The notes beneath the pieces were generated by a model. That model did no database searches. It was given only the letters and a program-made list of their open reading frames with translations, and was not told the DNA's origin. Below are positions 42,997 to 51,227 of a stretch of DNA of 64,000 nucleotides, piece after piece. This DNA is from ZC4RG17 sp036380875 (GTDB taxonomy: Bacteria > Actinomycetota > Acidimicrobiia > Spongiisociales > ZC4RG35), in the NCBI GenBank assembly GCA_036380875.1, contig DASVDX010000035.1:124001-188000 (forward strand), read 5' to 3'. Position 1 is the stretch's first letter, and every line of letters starts with the position of its first letter. The position numbers and the translations under genes were made by a program.

Positions 42997-43185
42997 TCAG
43001 GCCTTTTCCACCTTGCCGGCGCGGATGCAGGAGGCGCACACGCGGGCGCGGCGGGTGTTGGATCCGTGCCGGACCCTGATGCGCTGGATGTTGGGCAGCC
43101 AACGCCGGTTGTTTCGCTTGTGGGAGAAGCTCACGGTCTTGCCGTAGCCGGGCCCCTTCCCACAGATCTCACAGTGGTAGGACAT
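42997..43185 (-). CDS. rpmB: 50S ribosomal protein L28, zinc-binding form
   Basis: 62 residues: SYHCEICGKGPGYGKTVSFS, HKRNNRRWLPNIQ and CASCIRAGKV. The two CxxC pairs make this the zinc-ribbon (C+) form of L28; many actinobacteria also have a cysteine-free paralogue. The ATG at 43185 follows a GAGGAG site, and a promoter lies just upstream. It is divergent from recG. Confidence 0.95.
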   Translation of the reverse strand: MSYHCEICGKGPGYGKTVSFSHKRNNRRWLPNIQRIRVRHGSNTRRARVCASCIRAGKVEKA

Positions 43186-43208
43186 GGAACTCCTCGGGAC
43201 AGCGGGGA

Positions 43209-43237
43209 ATGATAACTGTGGGTCGGAGCCGTCTGAA
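43209..43237 (-). promoter_or_regulatory. Promoter of rpmB
   Basis: On the minus strand TTCAGA (43232-43237) and TATCAT (43209-43214) are 17 bases apart, followed by a short leader with GAGGAG before the ATG. Confidence 0.55.
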
Positions 43238-43238
43238 A

Positions 43239-43266
43239 TTCGACGACAACCGGCGGTCGGTATCCT
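43239..43266 (+). promoter_or_regulatory. Possible promoter of recG
   Basis: TTCGAC (43239-43244), a 16-base spacer and TATCCT (43261-43266) predict a +1 near 43273, about 30 bases before the GTG taken as the recG start. Confidence 0.4.
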
Positions 43267-43303
43267 CGCAGGTCGTGACGTCTCCCCCGCAGGCCGACTC
43301 ACC

Positions 43304-45481
43304 GTGGCGACGCTGAGCCGTCTCGCCGAGATCGCAGTCGAGGAGGTCAAGACGTTCGGCGGGAATCGGGGCCGCGAGCTGCGCAAGGCCGGAATCGAGA
43401 CCGTCGCCGACCTCCTCATGCACGTGCCGCGCACGTACATCGACCGATCGCGCAGCACGCCCATCGCCGAAGCGCCTCTCGACAGCGAGGTGACGGTCAT
43501 AGGCCGCGTGCATTCTCTGAACTCGCGGCGGGTGAAGAAGAACCTCGTGATCGTGGAGGCGACCATCACCGACGGGGTTTCCCGCCTGAAGGCGGTTTGG
43601 TTCAACCAGACCTACCGGGAGCGGCAACTCGCCACCGACTCCGAGGTCGCCCTCTCCGGCAAGATCGAGCGTTTCCGGGGGCGCCTGCAGATGAAGAGCC
43701 CCGCGGTAGACGTCCTCTCCTCGCCCAGCGAGGCTCTCAGCACCGGGCGGATCGTGCCCATCCATCCATCCGTGGGGTCGGTGACTCCGGGCTACATGCG
43801 CCGGGGAATCCACAACGCCCTGCGGCGCAGCCGGCCCATTCCCGACCCGGTGCCTGAGCCGATTCTCCGGCGTGCCCAAGTCATGGATCGCGACCGGGCC
43901 TTCGCCCTGATCCACTTCCCCGAGGATCTTTCGGAGGTGAAGGAGGCGCGCCGCCGGCTCGTCTTCGACGAGTTCTTCCGGCTCGAGCTGGCGCTGGCCA
44001 TGCACAAGAAGCGCCAGGAGCTGGCCGCGAGCGGCATCGCCCACCGGCCCGACGGTTCATTGACAAAGCGGTTCCTCGACGGCCTGCCGTACCGCCTGAC
44101 GGCAGCTCAGGAGCGGGTGTTGGCCGACATCCATCGGGACCTGGAGAAGCCCCAGCCGATGCACCGTCTCCTCCAGGGCGAGGTCGGATCGGGAAAAACG
44201 GTCGTCGCCGTCGCCGCCCTCCTCGCCGGGATCGAAGGCGGCTACCAGGGTGCCGTCATGGCGCCGACCGAGGTGTTGGCAGAGCAGCACTATCTCGGCA
44301 TAACCGGGCTGTTCGCCGATGCGGGCATGTCGGCGGAGCCCGTGGGCGAGGGGGCGGCGCTCGGCATGGAGTCCCTCTTCGCCGACGAACAGGACTCGGG
44401 GGTGTCGGTGGCCCTCCTCACAGGCACCCGTGCCGTCCTCTCCAACAGTCCGGGGGCGGGAAGGCGGGAGGTCGTGGAGGCGATCCGCACGGGTGCCGCC
44501 CAGTTGGTGGTGGGAACCCATGCCCTCATCCAGGAGGGCGTCGATTTCCATCGCCTCGGGGTGGCGGTCGTGGACGAGCAGCACCGGTTCGGGGTGGGCC
44601 AACGTGTCCAGCTGAAAGGCAAGGCCAGCGGCGTCGATCCGGACCTGCTGATAATGACGGCGACCCCGATTCCTCGCACTCTGTCCATGACCCTCTACGG
44701 CGACCTCGACGTGTCCGTCATCGACGAGATGCCGCCGGGGCGCACACCCATCGAGACTGTTGCCCTCCCTTGGAGCCGCCAGGACGAGGCCTGGGACATG
44801 GTTCGCCGGGAGGTCGAGAAAGGACGGCAGGCGTTCGTGGTCTGCCCCCTGGTCGACGACAGCCCGAAGATCGAGGTGTCGTCGGCGACCGCGGAGTACG
44901 AGCGGCTGCGAGACGTGCTGGGCGACGTTCGAGTCGGGCTGATCCATGGCCAGCTCCCTCCCGCCGACAAGGAAGCCGTGATGGCGGCGTTCCGGGACGG
45001 CCAGATCGACGTCCTGGTGTCGACCACGGTCATCGAGGTGGGCATCGACGTCCCGAACGCCACGGTCATGGTGATCGAAGACGCCGACCGCTTCGGCCTC
45101 TCCCAGCTCCACCAACTGCGCGGCCGGGTGGGTCGGGGACGCCACCCCGGCACCTGCGTCCTGATCGCCGACCCGACCACGGAGGAAGGGGAGGAGCGAA
45201 TCGCCGCCATGGTTCGCACCACGGACGGATTCGAGCTCGCCAGCGTCGACCTCGAGATACGGGGACAGGGCACGGTGTTCGGGCACCGTCAGTCCGGCAT
45301 GACCGATCTCAAGATCGCCGACCTGCTCACGGACTACGACATCCTCGAGACGGCCCGCAACGAGGCCTTCGCACTCGTCGACGCCGACCCCGAACTGGAC
45401 CGGTTTCCCGACCTCCGGGAAGAAGTGGACGTGCTCATGGGCGCGGCGATCGAATGGCTCGTCTCCGAGGCCCGGGCCTGA
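43304..45481 (+). CDS. recG: ATP-dependent DNA helicase RecG
   Basis: 725 residues. An N-terminal wedge/OB domain (TVADLLMHVPRTYIDRS, SEVTVIGRVHSL) is followed by a superfamily 2 helicase: LLQGEVGSGKTVVA, MAPTEVLAEQH, VVDEQHRFGV, TATPIPRTLSMTLYGDLDVS and QLRGRVGRGRHPG. It remodels stalled replication forks. The in-frame GTG at 43304 begins the conserved region; the frame is open back to 43184, inside rpmB. The end overlaps the rsmD start by one base (TGATG). Confidence 0.93.
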   Translation: MATLSRLAEIAVEEVKTFGGNRGRELRKAGIETVADLLMHVPRTYIDRSRSTPIAEAPLDSEVTVIGRVHSLNSRRVKKNLVIVEATITDGVSRLKAVWFNQTYRERQLATDSEVALSGKIERFRGRLQMKSPAVDVLSSPSEALSTGRIVPIHPSVGSVTPGYMRRGIHNALRRSRPIPDPVPEPILRRAQVMDRDRAFALIHFPEDLSEVKEARRRLVFDEFFRLELALAMHKKRQELAASGIAHRPDGSLTKRFLDGLPYRLTAAQERVLADIHRDLEKPQPMHRLLQGEVGSGKTVVAVAALLAGIEGGYQGAVMAPTEVLAEQHYLGITGLFADAGMSAEPVGEGAALGMESLFADEQDSGVSVALLTGTRAVLSNSPGAGRREVVEAIRTGAAQLVVGTHALIQEGVDFHRLGVAVVDEQHRFGVGQRVQLKGKASGVDPDLLIMTATPIPRTLSMTLYGDLDVSVIDEMPPGRTPIETVALPWSRQDEAWDMVRREVEKGRQAFVVCPLVDDSPKIEVSSATAEYERLRDVLGDVRVGLIHGQLPPADKEAVMAAFRDGQIDVLVSTTVIEVGIDVPNATVMVIEDADRFGLSQLHQLRGRVGRGRHPGTCVLIADPTTEEGEERIAAMVRTTDGFELASVDLEIRGQGTVFGHRQSGMTDLKIADLLTDYDILETARNEAFALVDADPELDRFPDLREEVDVLMGAAIEWLVSEARA

Positions 45482-46041
45482 TGCGGATCATCACCGGGGC
45501 TGCCAAGGGCCGGCGCCTCGTCGCCCCCGACACCGACGAAACGCGGCCGGCCACGGACCGGGTGCGGGAGGCGGTCTTCTCGGCGCTGGCGGATTGGGTC
45601 GTCGACGCCGATGTGCTCGACCTCTATGCCGGGTCCGGTTCGTACGGGCTCGAGGCCCTCAGCCGCGGCGCAGCCTCGGCCACGTTCGTGGAGAGCAACC
45701 GGGCAGCGATCGAGGCTCTGCGCACCAACATCGCCACCGTGGGCCTGGGCGGGACGGTAGTGGCCACCACCGTCGAGGCCTTCCTCGAACGGCCAGGGGA
45801 GCGCCGTTACCACCTGGTGTTCATCGACCCTCCATGGGACTTGCCGACGGACGTGATAGACCGTCAACTGGCCCAAATAGACCGGATACTCACAGGAGAG
45901 GGGGAGGTCGTGGTGAGCCGGCGAGGTCGTGACCGGCCGCCGGAAGCTCCGGAAGGCTGGGAACTTGCCGCCGATCGGCGCTATGGAGACGCGAGAATCT
46001 ACCGGTACGTGAAGGTGCGAGAAGAGGACGAGGACAGATGA
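45481..46041 (+). CDS. rsmD: 16S rRNA (guanine966-N2)-methyltransferase RsmD
   Basis: 186 residues. MRIITGAAKGRRLVAPDT, RPATDRVREAVFSAL, the SAM motif VLDLYAGSGSYGLEALSRGA and the catalytic IDPPWDLP are diagnostic. It methylates G966 of 16S rRNA. It is coupled to recG upstream (TGATG) and to coaD downstream (4-base overlap), an order common in actinobacteria. Confidence 0.95.
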   Translation: MRIITGAAKGRRLVAPDTDETRPATDRVREAVFSALADWVVDADVLDLYAGSGSYGLEALSRGAASATFVESNRAAIEALRTNIATVGLGGTVVATTVEAFLERPGERRYHLVFIDPPWDLPTDVIDRQLAQIDRILTGEGEVVVSRRGRDRPPEAPEGWELAADRRYGDARIYRYVKVREEDEDR

Positions 46042-46505
46042 CCGCCGCATTGTGCCCAGGGAGCTTCGATCCCCCCACGAACGGACACATCGACGTCATC
46101 GAGCGGTGCCTGCGCGTCTTCGACCGGGTCGTGGTGGCGGTGGTGCGCAACCCGTCGAAAGAGCCGATGTTCTCGGTGGAGGACAGGGTCGACATGATCC
46201 GCAAGTCCTTCGGCGAACGCGTCGAGGTGGATGCGTTCGACGGGCTCTTGGTTGACTTCGCCAGGGCCGTCGGCGTGGACGTGATCGTCAAGGGCCTGCG
46301 GGCCGTGGGCGACTTCGACTACGAGCTGCAGATGGCCCAGATGAACCACTCGCTCACGGGGGTGGAGACGGTGTTCCTGCCCACGAACCCCGAGTGGTCG
46401 TATCTCTCTTCGTCGTTGGTGCGAGAGGTTGCCAGACTCGGGGGCGACATCCGAGGCCTCGTGCCGGAACACGTCGCCGCCGCCTTGGAGGAGCGATTGG
46501 GATGA
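46038..46505 (+). CDS. coaD: Phosphopantetheine adenylyltransferase
   Basis: 155 residues. LCPGSFDPPTNGHIDVIERC contains the TxGH nucleotidyltransferase motif in the form TNGH; VKGLRAVGDFDYELQMAQMN and YLSSSLVREVARLGGD are typical CoaD regions. It makes dephospho-CoA, the penultimate step of coenzyme A synthesis. It overlaps genes on both sides by 4 bases. Confidence 0.96.
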   Translation: MTAALCPGSFDPPTNGHIDVIERCLRVFDRVVVAVVRNPSKEPMFSVEDRVDMIRKSFGERVEVDAFDGLLVDFARAVGVDVIVKGLRAVGDFDYELQMAQMNHSLTGVETVFLPTNPEWSYLSSSLVREVARLGGDIRGLVPEHVAAALEERLG

Positions 46506-47110
46506 ACCAGGACCCGCCCACTCACCAGGACTACGCGGAACCGGATCCCCTCGACGAGATCCCCGTCGGCTTGGACGACATCGAGGAGACCGAAGACAGG
46601 GAGCCGGCGATCCACGAGCCCCGCAATCGGGCGAGCGTCGGCGAACTCCAGGACATCGTCGACGACCTGATTGCCCATCTCCACGCCGCCAAGACCATGC
46701 CCTTGTCGTCGAGCGTCCTCATCGACCGGGAACAGTTCCTCGTCATGCTCGAGAAACTGCGGGCGGAACTGCCCGACGAGCTGCGGGCAGCCCGGTGGAT
46801 GGTGCGGGAACGGGAGGCCTTCATCGCCCGGACCAACGAGAAGGCCGAAGAGATCATCGAAAAGGCCAAGGCGGAGTCCCGCCGCCTCGTGTCGGAGTCG
46901 CACATCGTTGCCGAGGCGGTGGAAGAAGCCAACATCCTCGTTCGCCGAGCAGAGGGAGAGGCCCGCCGGCTCCGTCTCGAAGCAGAGGACGAGATCGAAC
47001 GTATGCTCGAGAGGGTGGAGAACCTGCTCAGCGAGCTGCTCGGCAAAGTCCATTACTCCCGTGAGGAGCTCCACAAAGCGCGTCCCAAACCACCAGAAGT
47101 GCCCCTGTGA
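46502..47110 (+). CDS. DivIVA-like coiled-coil protein, SepIVA-like
   Basis: 202 residues. An acidic N-terminal tail of about 45 residues precedes a helical protein with a long coiled coil (about 95-190, e.g. NEKAEEIIEKAKAESRRLVSESH). No membrane segment. The position between coaD and the DUF177 gene matches the mycobacterial septation factor SepIVA (Rv2927c), which has a DivIVA-like domain. It probably acts in septum or polar growth by binding other division proteins. Assignment rests more on synteny than on motifs; an F0 subunit b-like appearance of the coiled coil is coincidental. Confidence 0.72.
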   Translation: MNQDPPTHQDYAEPDPLDEIPVGLDDIEETEDREPAIHEPRNRASVGELQDIVDDLIAHLHAAKTMPLSSSVLIDREQFLVMLEKLRAELPDELRAARWMVREREAFIARTNEKAEEIIEKAKAESRRLVSESHIVAEAVEEANILVRRAEGEARRLRLEAEDEIERMLERVENLLSELLGKVHYSREELHKARPKPPEVPL

Positions 47111-47607
47111 AAGAACTCCATTTCCAAGTCTCCGACCTCGTCGGCCGCCCCGGCGAGCGCCGATCCGTTTCGGGGTCCATGGACGTGGACCTGCGGGTCG
47201 GCGAGTCCTGGGTGCAAGGTCCCGTCGAAGCCGAGGCCGTCATCGAGGGCATCCCCGACGGCGTTCGGGCCAAGTTCCGGGCCACGACCCGCGCCCACCT
47301 GGTCTGCACTCGCTGTCTGATCGAATGGGATGTCGACCTCGACGTGTCCTCCGAGCAGGTGTACGAGCCGGAGCCCGACGACGACGGCTACCAGCTCGGC
47401 CGGGACGACACGGTCGACCTGGCCGGGCCGGTACGAGACGAGATCGCGTTGGCCATTCCGCTTCGCCCGCTGTGCCGCCCGGACTGTGCAGGACTTTGCC
47501 CGACGTGCGGAAGCGACTTGAATAGAAACCCCTGCGGCGGTCACGACGAGCCGGTGAGCTCTCCTTTCGCCGCTCTCCAGGGACTGTTCGATTCCCCGGA
47601 TCATTGA
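47107..47607 (+). CDS. yceD: DUF177/YceD family protein
   Basis: 166 residues. CTRCLIEWDVD, then FRLCRPDC-like LCRPDCAGLCPTCGSDLN near the C-terminus, is the YceD/DUF177 signature. The gene almost always precedes rpmF, as here, with plsX next. The family is implicated in 23S rRNA or ribosome assembly, with the exact activity uncertain. It starts with GTG overlapping the SepIVA-like stop. Confidence 0.92.
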   Translation: MKELHFQVSDLVGRPGERRSVSGSMDVDLRVGESWVQGPVEAEAVIEGIPDGVRAKFRATTRAHLVCTRCLIEWDVDLDVSSEQVYEPEPDDDGYQLGRDDTVDLAGPVRDEIALAIPLRPLCRPDCAGLCPTCGSDLNRNPCGGHDEPVSSPFAALQGLFDSPDH

Positions 47608-47636
47608 CGTCGATCATCGATGGAGGAGTGCTGCTC

Positions 47637-47813
47637 ATGGCGGTGCCCAAGAAGAAGATGTCGCGCAGCCGCACACGGCAGCGCAAGGCGGCTTGGAGGC
47701 TCGACCGGCCTTCCATGTCCACATGCCCGCAGTGCAAGGCGCCGCGGCGCCCTCACCGCGCCTGCCCCAACTGCGGTTATTACAAGGGTCGAGAGGCGCT
47801 CGAGGTCGACTGA
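47637..47813 (+). CDS. rpmF: 50S ribosomal protein L32, zinc-binding form
   Basis: 58 residues, MAVPKKKMSRSRTRQRKAAW, followed by CPQCKAPRRPHRACPNCGYY, a CxxC...CxxC zinc ribbon. The start is fixed by GGAGGAG 9 bases upstream; an upstream in-frame ATG at 47604 would skip this site. It follows yceD and precedes plsX. Confidence 0.96.
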   Translation: MAVPKKKMSRSRTRQRKAAWRLDRPSMSTCPQCKAPRRPHRACPNCGYYKGREALEVD

Positions 47814-47816
47814 CAA

Positions 47817-48791
47817 TTGACTCTCATCGCCCTCGACGCGATGGGGGGCGACCACGCCCCCGCTGAGCCCGTCGCCGGGGCCGTGCAGGCCGCCGAAGCG
47901 GGCGTCGAAGTCGTGCTCGTGGGCGACGAGGAGGCGATCAAGCCCCACCTCGACAGGCTGGGAGCGTCTCTGCCCCTCGTCCACGCTCCCGAGGTCATCG
48001 GGATGCACGAGGACCCGGCGCGGGCGATCAGGGAGAAGCCCAATGCGTCGGTGTCGGTCGCGGCGCGGATGGTCAAGTCGGGCGAGGCGGCCGGCTTCCT
48101 CTCCGCCGGCTCCACCGGGGCGGCGATGGCAGCTGGCACCATCCACATCGGGCGAGTGCCCGGGGTGAAGCGTCCGTCGATCGCCTCGATCTGGCCCACC
48201 CCGCCCAGCCCCACGGTGGTCCTGGACTCGGGAGCCAACCCGGACGTCAAGCCGATCCACCTCCTCCAGTTCGCGATCATGGGAGCGGTCGCCGCAGAGG
48301 TCTTCCTCGAGATGGCCAACCCTCGGGTCGGCCTCCTGTCCAACGGCGAAGAGGAGGGCAAAGGCCGAGACCTGGAGCGGGCGACGTTCACCCTGCTCGC
48401 CGAGTCGGACCTCAATTTCGTGGGCAACGTGGAGGGCCGCGACGTCGGCGCCGACAAAGCGGACGTCATCGTCACCGACGGATTCACCGGGAACGTGTTC
48501 CTCAAGTCGGTCGAGGGCACTGCCCGGATGGTCCTCTTGCTCGCCGCCGAGGCGATGTCGCATCTCCCTCCCGAGGATCAGGCAAAGATGCAGCCCGCTC
48601 TCGCTGAACTGCGATCCCGGCTCGACCCGGAGACCTACGGAGGAGCCCACCTCCTCGGTGTCGACGGCGTGGTGGTGATCGGGCACGGCTCATCCACCGC
48701 CCGATCCATCTCCAACGCCCTGCGGATGGCGAGCGAAGGCGCCCAGGCCGACCTCGTCGGACGTCTGGCGCAGCGGATCGCCGAAGCATGA
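47817..48791 (+). CDS. plsX: Phosphate acyltransferase PlsX
   Basis: 324 residues from a TTG start three bases after rpmF. IALDAMGGDHAP, SAGSTGAAMAAGT, LDSGANPDVKP and VTDGFTGNVFLKSVEG are PlsX hallmarks. It turns acyl-ACP into acyl-phosphate for PlsY, whose gene is at 18661. The absence of an ATG and of a clear ribosome binding site suggests coupling to rpmF translation. It overlaps rnc by 4 bases. Confidence 0.94.
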   Translation: MTLIALDAMGGDHAPAEPVAGAVQAAEAGVEVVLVGDEEAIKPHLDRLGASLPLVHAPEVIGMHEDPARAIREKPNASVSVAARMVKSGEAAGFLSAGSTGAAMAAGTIHIGRVPGVKRPSIASIWPTPPSPTVVLDSGANPDVKPIHLLQFAIMGAVAAEVFLEMANPRVGLLSNGEEEGKGRDLERATFTLLAESDLNFVGNVEGRDVGADKADVIVTDGFTGNVFLKSVEGTARMVLLLAAEAMSHLPPEDQAKMQPALAELRSRLDPETYGGAHLLGVDGVVVIGHGSSTARSISNALRMASEGAQADLVGRLAQRIAEA

Positions 48792-49462
48792 AAGACACCG
48801 AGTCCCTCGAGCAGGCGCTCGGTCACACCTTCTCCGACCGGGACCTGCTCGCCGAAGCCCTGACCCACAGCTCCTACGCCGCCGAGCATCCCGGGGTCGG
48901 CCACAACGAGCGATTCGAGTTCCTGGGAGACGCTGTGTTGGGGCTCGCCGTCACCGAGTTCCTGTTCGCCACCTACCCCGACTACCCCGAGGGGGAGCTC
49001 GCCAAGATCCGGGCAGCGTCCGTGAGCGGGGAGGAGCTGACGGCGGTGGCCCGCTCGCTGGACCTCGGCTCCTATCTGCGAGTCGGCCGGGGCGAGGAGG
49101 CTTCGGGTGGACGGGAGAAGGAGTCGATCCTGGCGGACGCCATGGAGGCGCTCATCGCCGCCATCCATCTCGACGCCGGCTACCCGACGGCCCGGCGAAT
49201 CGTCCTCGAGCTGTGGGAGGACCGGGTCCGTTCCAAGGCGGCCGCGCCCGGTTCTCGCGACTACAAGACCCGGCTCCAGGAGCTGCTGGCCGCCGACCAG
49301 CGCCGCCCCGAGTACGTGGTGGAAGGGCGGGGACCCGACCACGCCCGTGTGTTCACGGCGGTCGTGCTCGTCGACGGCGAGGAATGGGGCAGGGGAGAGG
49401 GCCGCTCGAAGAAGGAGGCGGAACAGGAGGCCGCCCGCCGCGCTCTCGAGACCAGGGCCTGA
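48788..49462 (+). CDS. rnc: Ribonuclease III
   Basis: 224 residues. The RNase III signature HNERFEFLGDAVLGLAV with the metal-binding Glu/Asp pair, DAMEALIAAIHLD with the second acidic pair, and a C-terminal dsRNA-binding domain (DYKTRLQELLAADQ to KKEAEQEAARRAL) are complete. It processes rRNA precursors and double-stranded transcripts. In related actinobacteria mutM and smc follow directly; here a seven-gene block intervenes. Confidence 0.96.
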   Translation: MKDTESLEQALGHTFSDRDLLAEALTHSSYAAEHPGVGHNERFEFLGDAVLGLAVTEFLFATYPDYPEGELAKIRAASVSGEELTAVARSLDLGSYLRVGRGEEASGGREKESILADAMEALIAAIHLDAGYPTARRIVLELWEDRVRSKAAAPGSRDYKTRLQELLAADQRRPEYVVEGRGPDHARVFTAVVLVDGEEWGRGEGRSKKEAEQEAARRALETRA

Positions 49463-49478
49463 GTGACGGGCTCGGCCG

Positions 49479-50201
49479 TCAGGCGTCCTTTTCGGCGAGC
49501 AGCTGGATGAGGAACTGCTCGTCGTCCAACTCGGAGCCGCCGTCCACACGCGGCCGCAACCGGGCGGAGAGCTCGGCTGCCAGACGGTGGCGGGCCTCCG
49601 GTGTTAGCTCGTTCCGCCTCTCCACGAACCGCCTCACCAACGCCACCTCCTCGCGGGTGATCGTGGCGGTGTCCCATCCCCTGCGTTCGCCCCGGGCAAC
49701 GGAGGCCGGCTGCGAGGCCCTGGAGCGGGACCGGATCACCACGGTGCCGGCGACCAGGTCGCCCAACCGCTGGTTCTTGGACGACACGACGATCGAGATC
49801 GCTCCAACGGCGTACATCACCGGCAGGAAGTCGATCAGGCGCATCAGCGTGCGCAGCATCACCGCCCCGAGGGTCAACGGGGTGCCGTCCGCCGACACGA
49901 CCTGGATCCCGAACGCCGCCTTGCCGAGGGTGCGACCCCCGTTGAAACCCTCGAAGAGCACGTAGTAGCCCACGACGACGACGGCCAGCACGAAGGTCCC
50001 CACTCCCTGGAAGAAGACCAGGAGGTCCGGGTCCACGACCGTGCCGGCCAGCCCGAGCACGGTGATGATCACCACCATCAGCACGCCCTGGATCAGCAGG
50101 TCGAGCGCACAGGCTCCGAAACGGGACCCGAGCCCCGCTAGCGTCAACTCGATCGTGACGCCCTCGGGGGTCTCGATCTGCAGACGGTCGTCGAGGTGCA
50201 T
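49479..50201 (-). CDS. RDD-family membrane protein
   Basis: 240 residues. The RDD domain shows RFGACALDLLIQGVLMVV (the R..D pattern), GRTLGKAAFGIQVVSADG and LMRLIDFLPVMYAVGAIS, with about four membrane helices, and an extra soluble C-terminal segment of about 70 residues. RDD proteins have been linked to ion transport but most are unassigned. Its start codon is overlapped by that of the divergent SpoIIM gene. It belongs to the MoxR/DUF58 block. Confidence 0.9.
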   Translation of the reverse strand: MHLDDRLQIETPEGVTIELTLAGLGSRFGACALDLLIQGVLMVVIITVLGLAGTVVDPDLLVFFQGVGTFVLAVVVVGYYVLFEGFNGGRTLGKAAFGIQVVSADGTPLTLGAVMLRTLMRLIDFLPVMYAVGAISIVVSSKNQRLGDLVAGTVVIRSRSRASQPASVARGERRGWDTATITREEVALVRRFVERRNELTPEARHRLAAELSARLRPRVDGGSELDDEQFLIQLLAEKDA

Positions 50202-51227
50202 GTGGACACGCTACGTCGGTTCGAGGAGGACCGCCAGGCTCGCTGGGAGGAGCTCGAGGCGCTCCTGGACGAAGCCGGAAAGCGGCCCGAGAGGCTCGGC
50301 GGTCGGCGCATCCGCCGCCTCGCCTCCCTGTACCGGGCCACCGCCGCCGACCTGGTGGCAGCCCGCCGCCGGTTCCCCAACGCTTCGGTGGTCGATCGCC
50401 TCGAACGGCTGGTGAGACGGGGTCACGGCCTCATCTACGAGCGGTCCAGCCGCCGCGGCAACCTCGCCGACTTCTTGGCCGACCGCTACTGGCAGCTCCT
50501 GTGGGAGCGCCGTGGCGCTCTGGCGCTGTCCGCGGCCCTGCTCGTGGTGCCGGCGCTCCTGATGGCGGCGTGGGCGCTCACCGCCCCCGAGCTCGTCTCG
50601 GGCATCGTCCCGCCCGAGTTCCTCTGGGTCACCCAGGCGCAGACCACCGACCAGGGCCTGAGCCCGGTCGGGCTGGCGGGCTTCTCCACGTACGTGCTCA
50701 CCAACAACATCCGGGTCGCCTTGACGGCGTTCGTCGCCGGGATCACCTGGGGGGTGGTCACGGGCCTCCTGGTGGCCTACAACGGGCTGCTGTTCGGGGG
50801 CCTGACCGGCCTCGCCGCCGGAGCGGGCAACCTCCGCCTCCTGGGGGAGGCGACGCTCGCCCACGGGATCCTCGAATTGTCATGCATCGTCGTCGCCGGG
50901 GCCGCCGGCCTCAGCCTGGGGAAGGCGATGCTCCGTCCCGGCCACCTCAGGCGCACCGAGGCGATGGCCCGGGAGGCTCGGAACTCGCTCGCCCTGGCGC
51001 TGGGAACGGCGCCGTGGCTGGTCGTGGCCGGCCTGGTGGAGGGCTACGTGAGCCGAGTGGGCCTGTCCCTCGTCCCCACCACGATCGTCGGGGTCGTCCT
51101 CGGGGGTGCGTTCTGGGGCCTGGCGTGGTGGCGCGGCCGGAGGGTGGTCACAGCCGGGCGCGGCTCTTCGCCCGCAGATAGGCGGCCACGCATCGGCGCG
51201 CCAGGTGCGGCGCCGGCACGTCGATGA
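50196..51227 (+). CDS. SpoIIM / DUF95-family membrane protein
   Basis: 343 residues. A cytoplasmic helical N-terminus (RFEEDRQARWEELEALLDE) is followed by about six hydrophobic segments, including YVLTNNIRVALTAFVAGITWGV and AHGILELSCIVVAGAAGLSLG, which are typical of stage II sporulation protein M homologues. In non-sporulating actinobacteria it accompanies RDD and DUF58 genes. The GTG at 50196 overlaps the start of the divergent RDD gene; the next GTG (50202) is an alternative. The last 80 bases overlap the convergent DUF58 gene. Confidence 0.88.
   Translation: MHVDTLRRFEEDRQARWEELEALLDEAGKRPERLGGRRIRRLASLYRATAADLVAARRRFPNASVVDRLERLVRRGHGLIYERSSRRGNLADFLADRYWQLLWERRGALALSAALLVVPALLMAAWALTAPELVSGIVPPEFLWVTQAQTTDQGLSPVGLAGFSTYVLTNNIRVALTAFVAGITWGVVTGLLVAYNGLLFGGLTGLAAGAGNLRLLGEATLAHGILELSCIVVAGAAGLSLGKAMLRPGHLRRTEAMAREARNSLALALGTAPWLVVAGLVEGYVSRVGLSLVPTTIVGVVLGGAFWGLAWWRGRRVVTAGRGSSPADRRPRIGAPGAAPARR

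Noticed and set aside
43275..45481. GTG at 43275 as recG start
   Set aside because: It is out of frame with recG; the in-frame GTG at 43304 is used.
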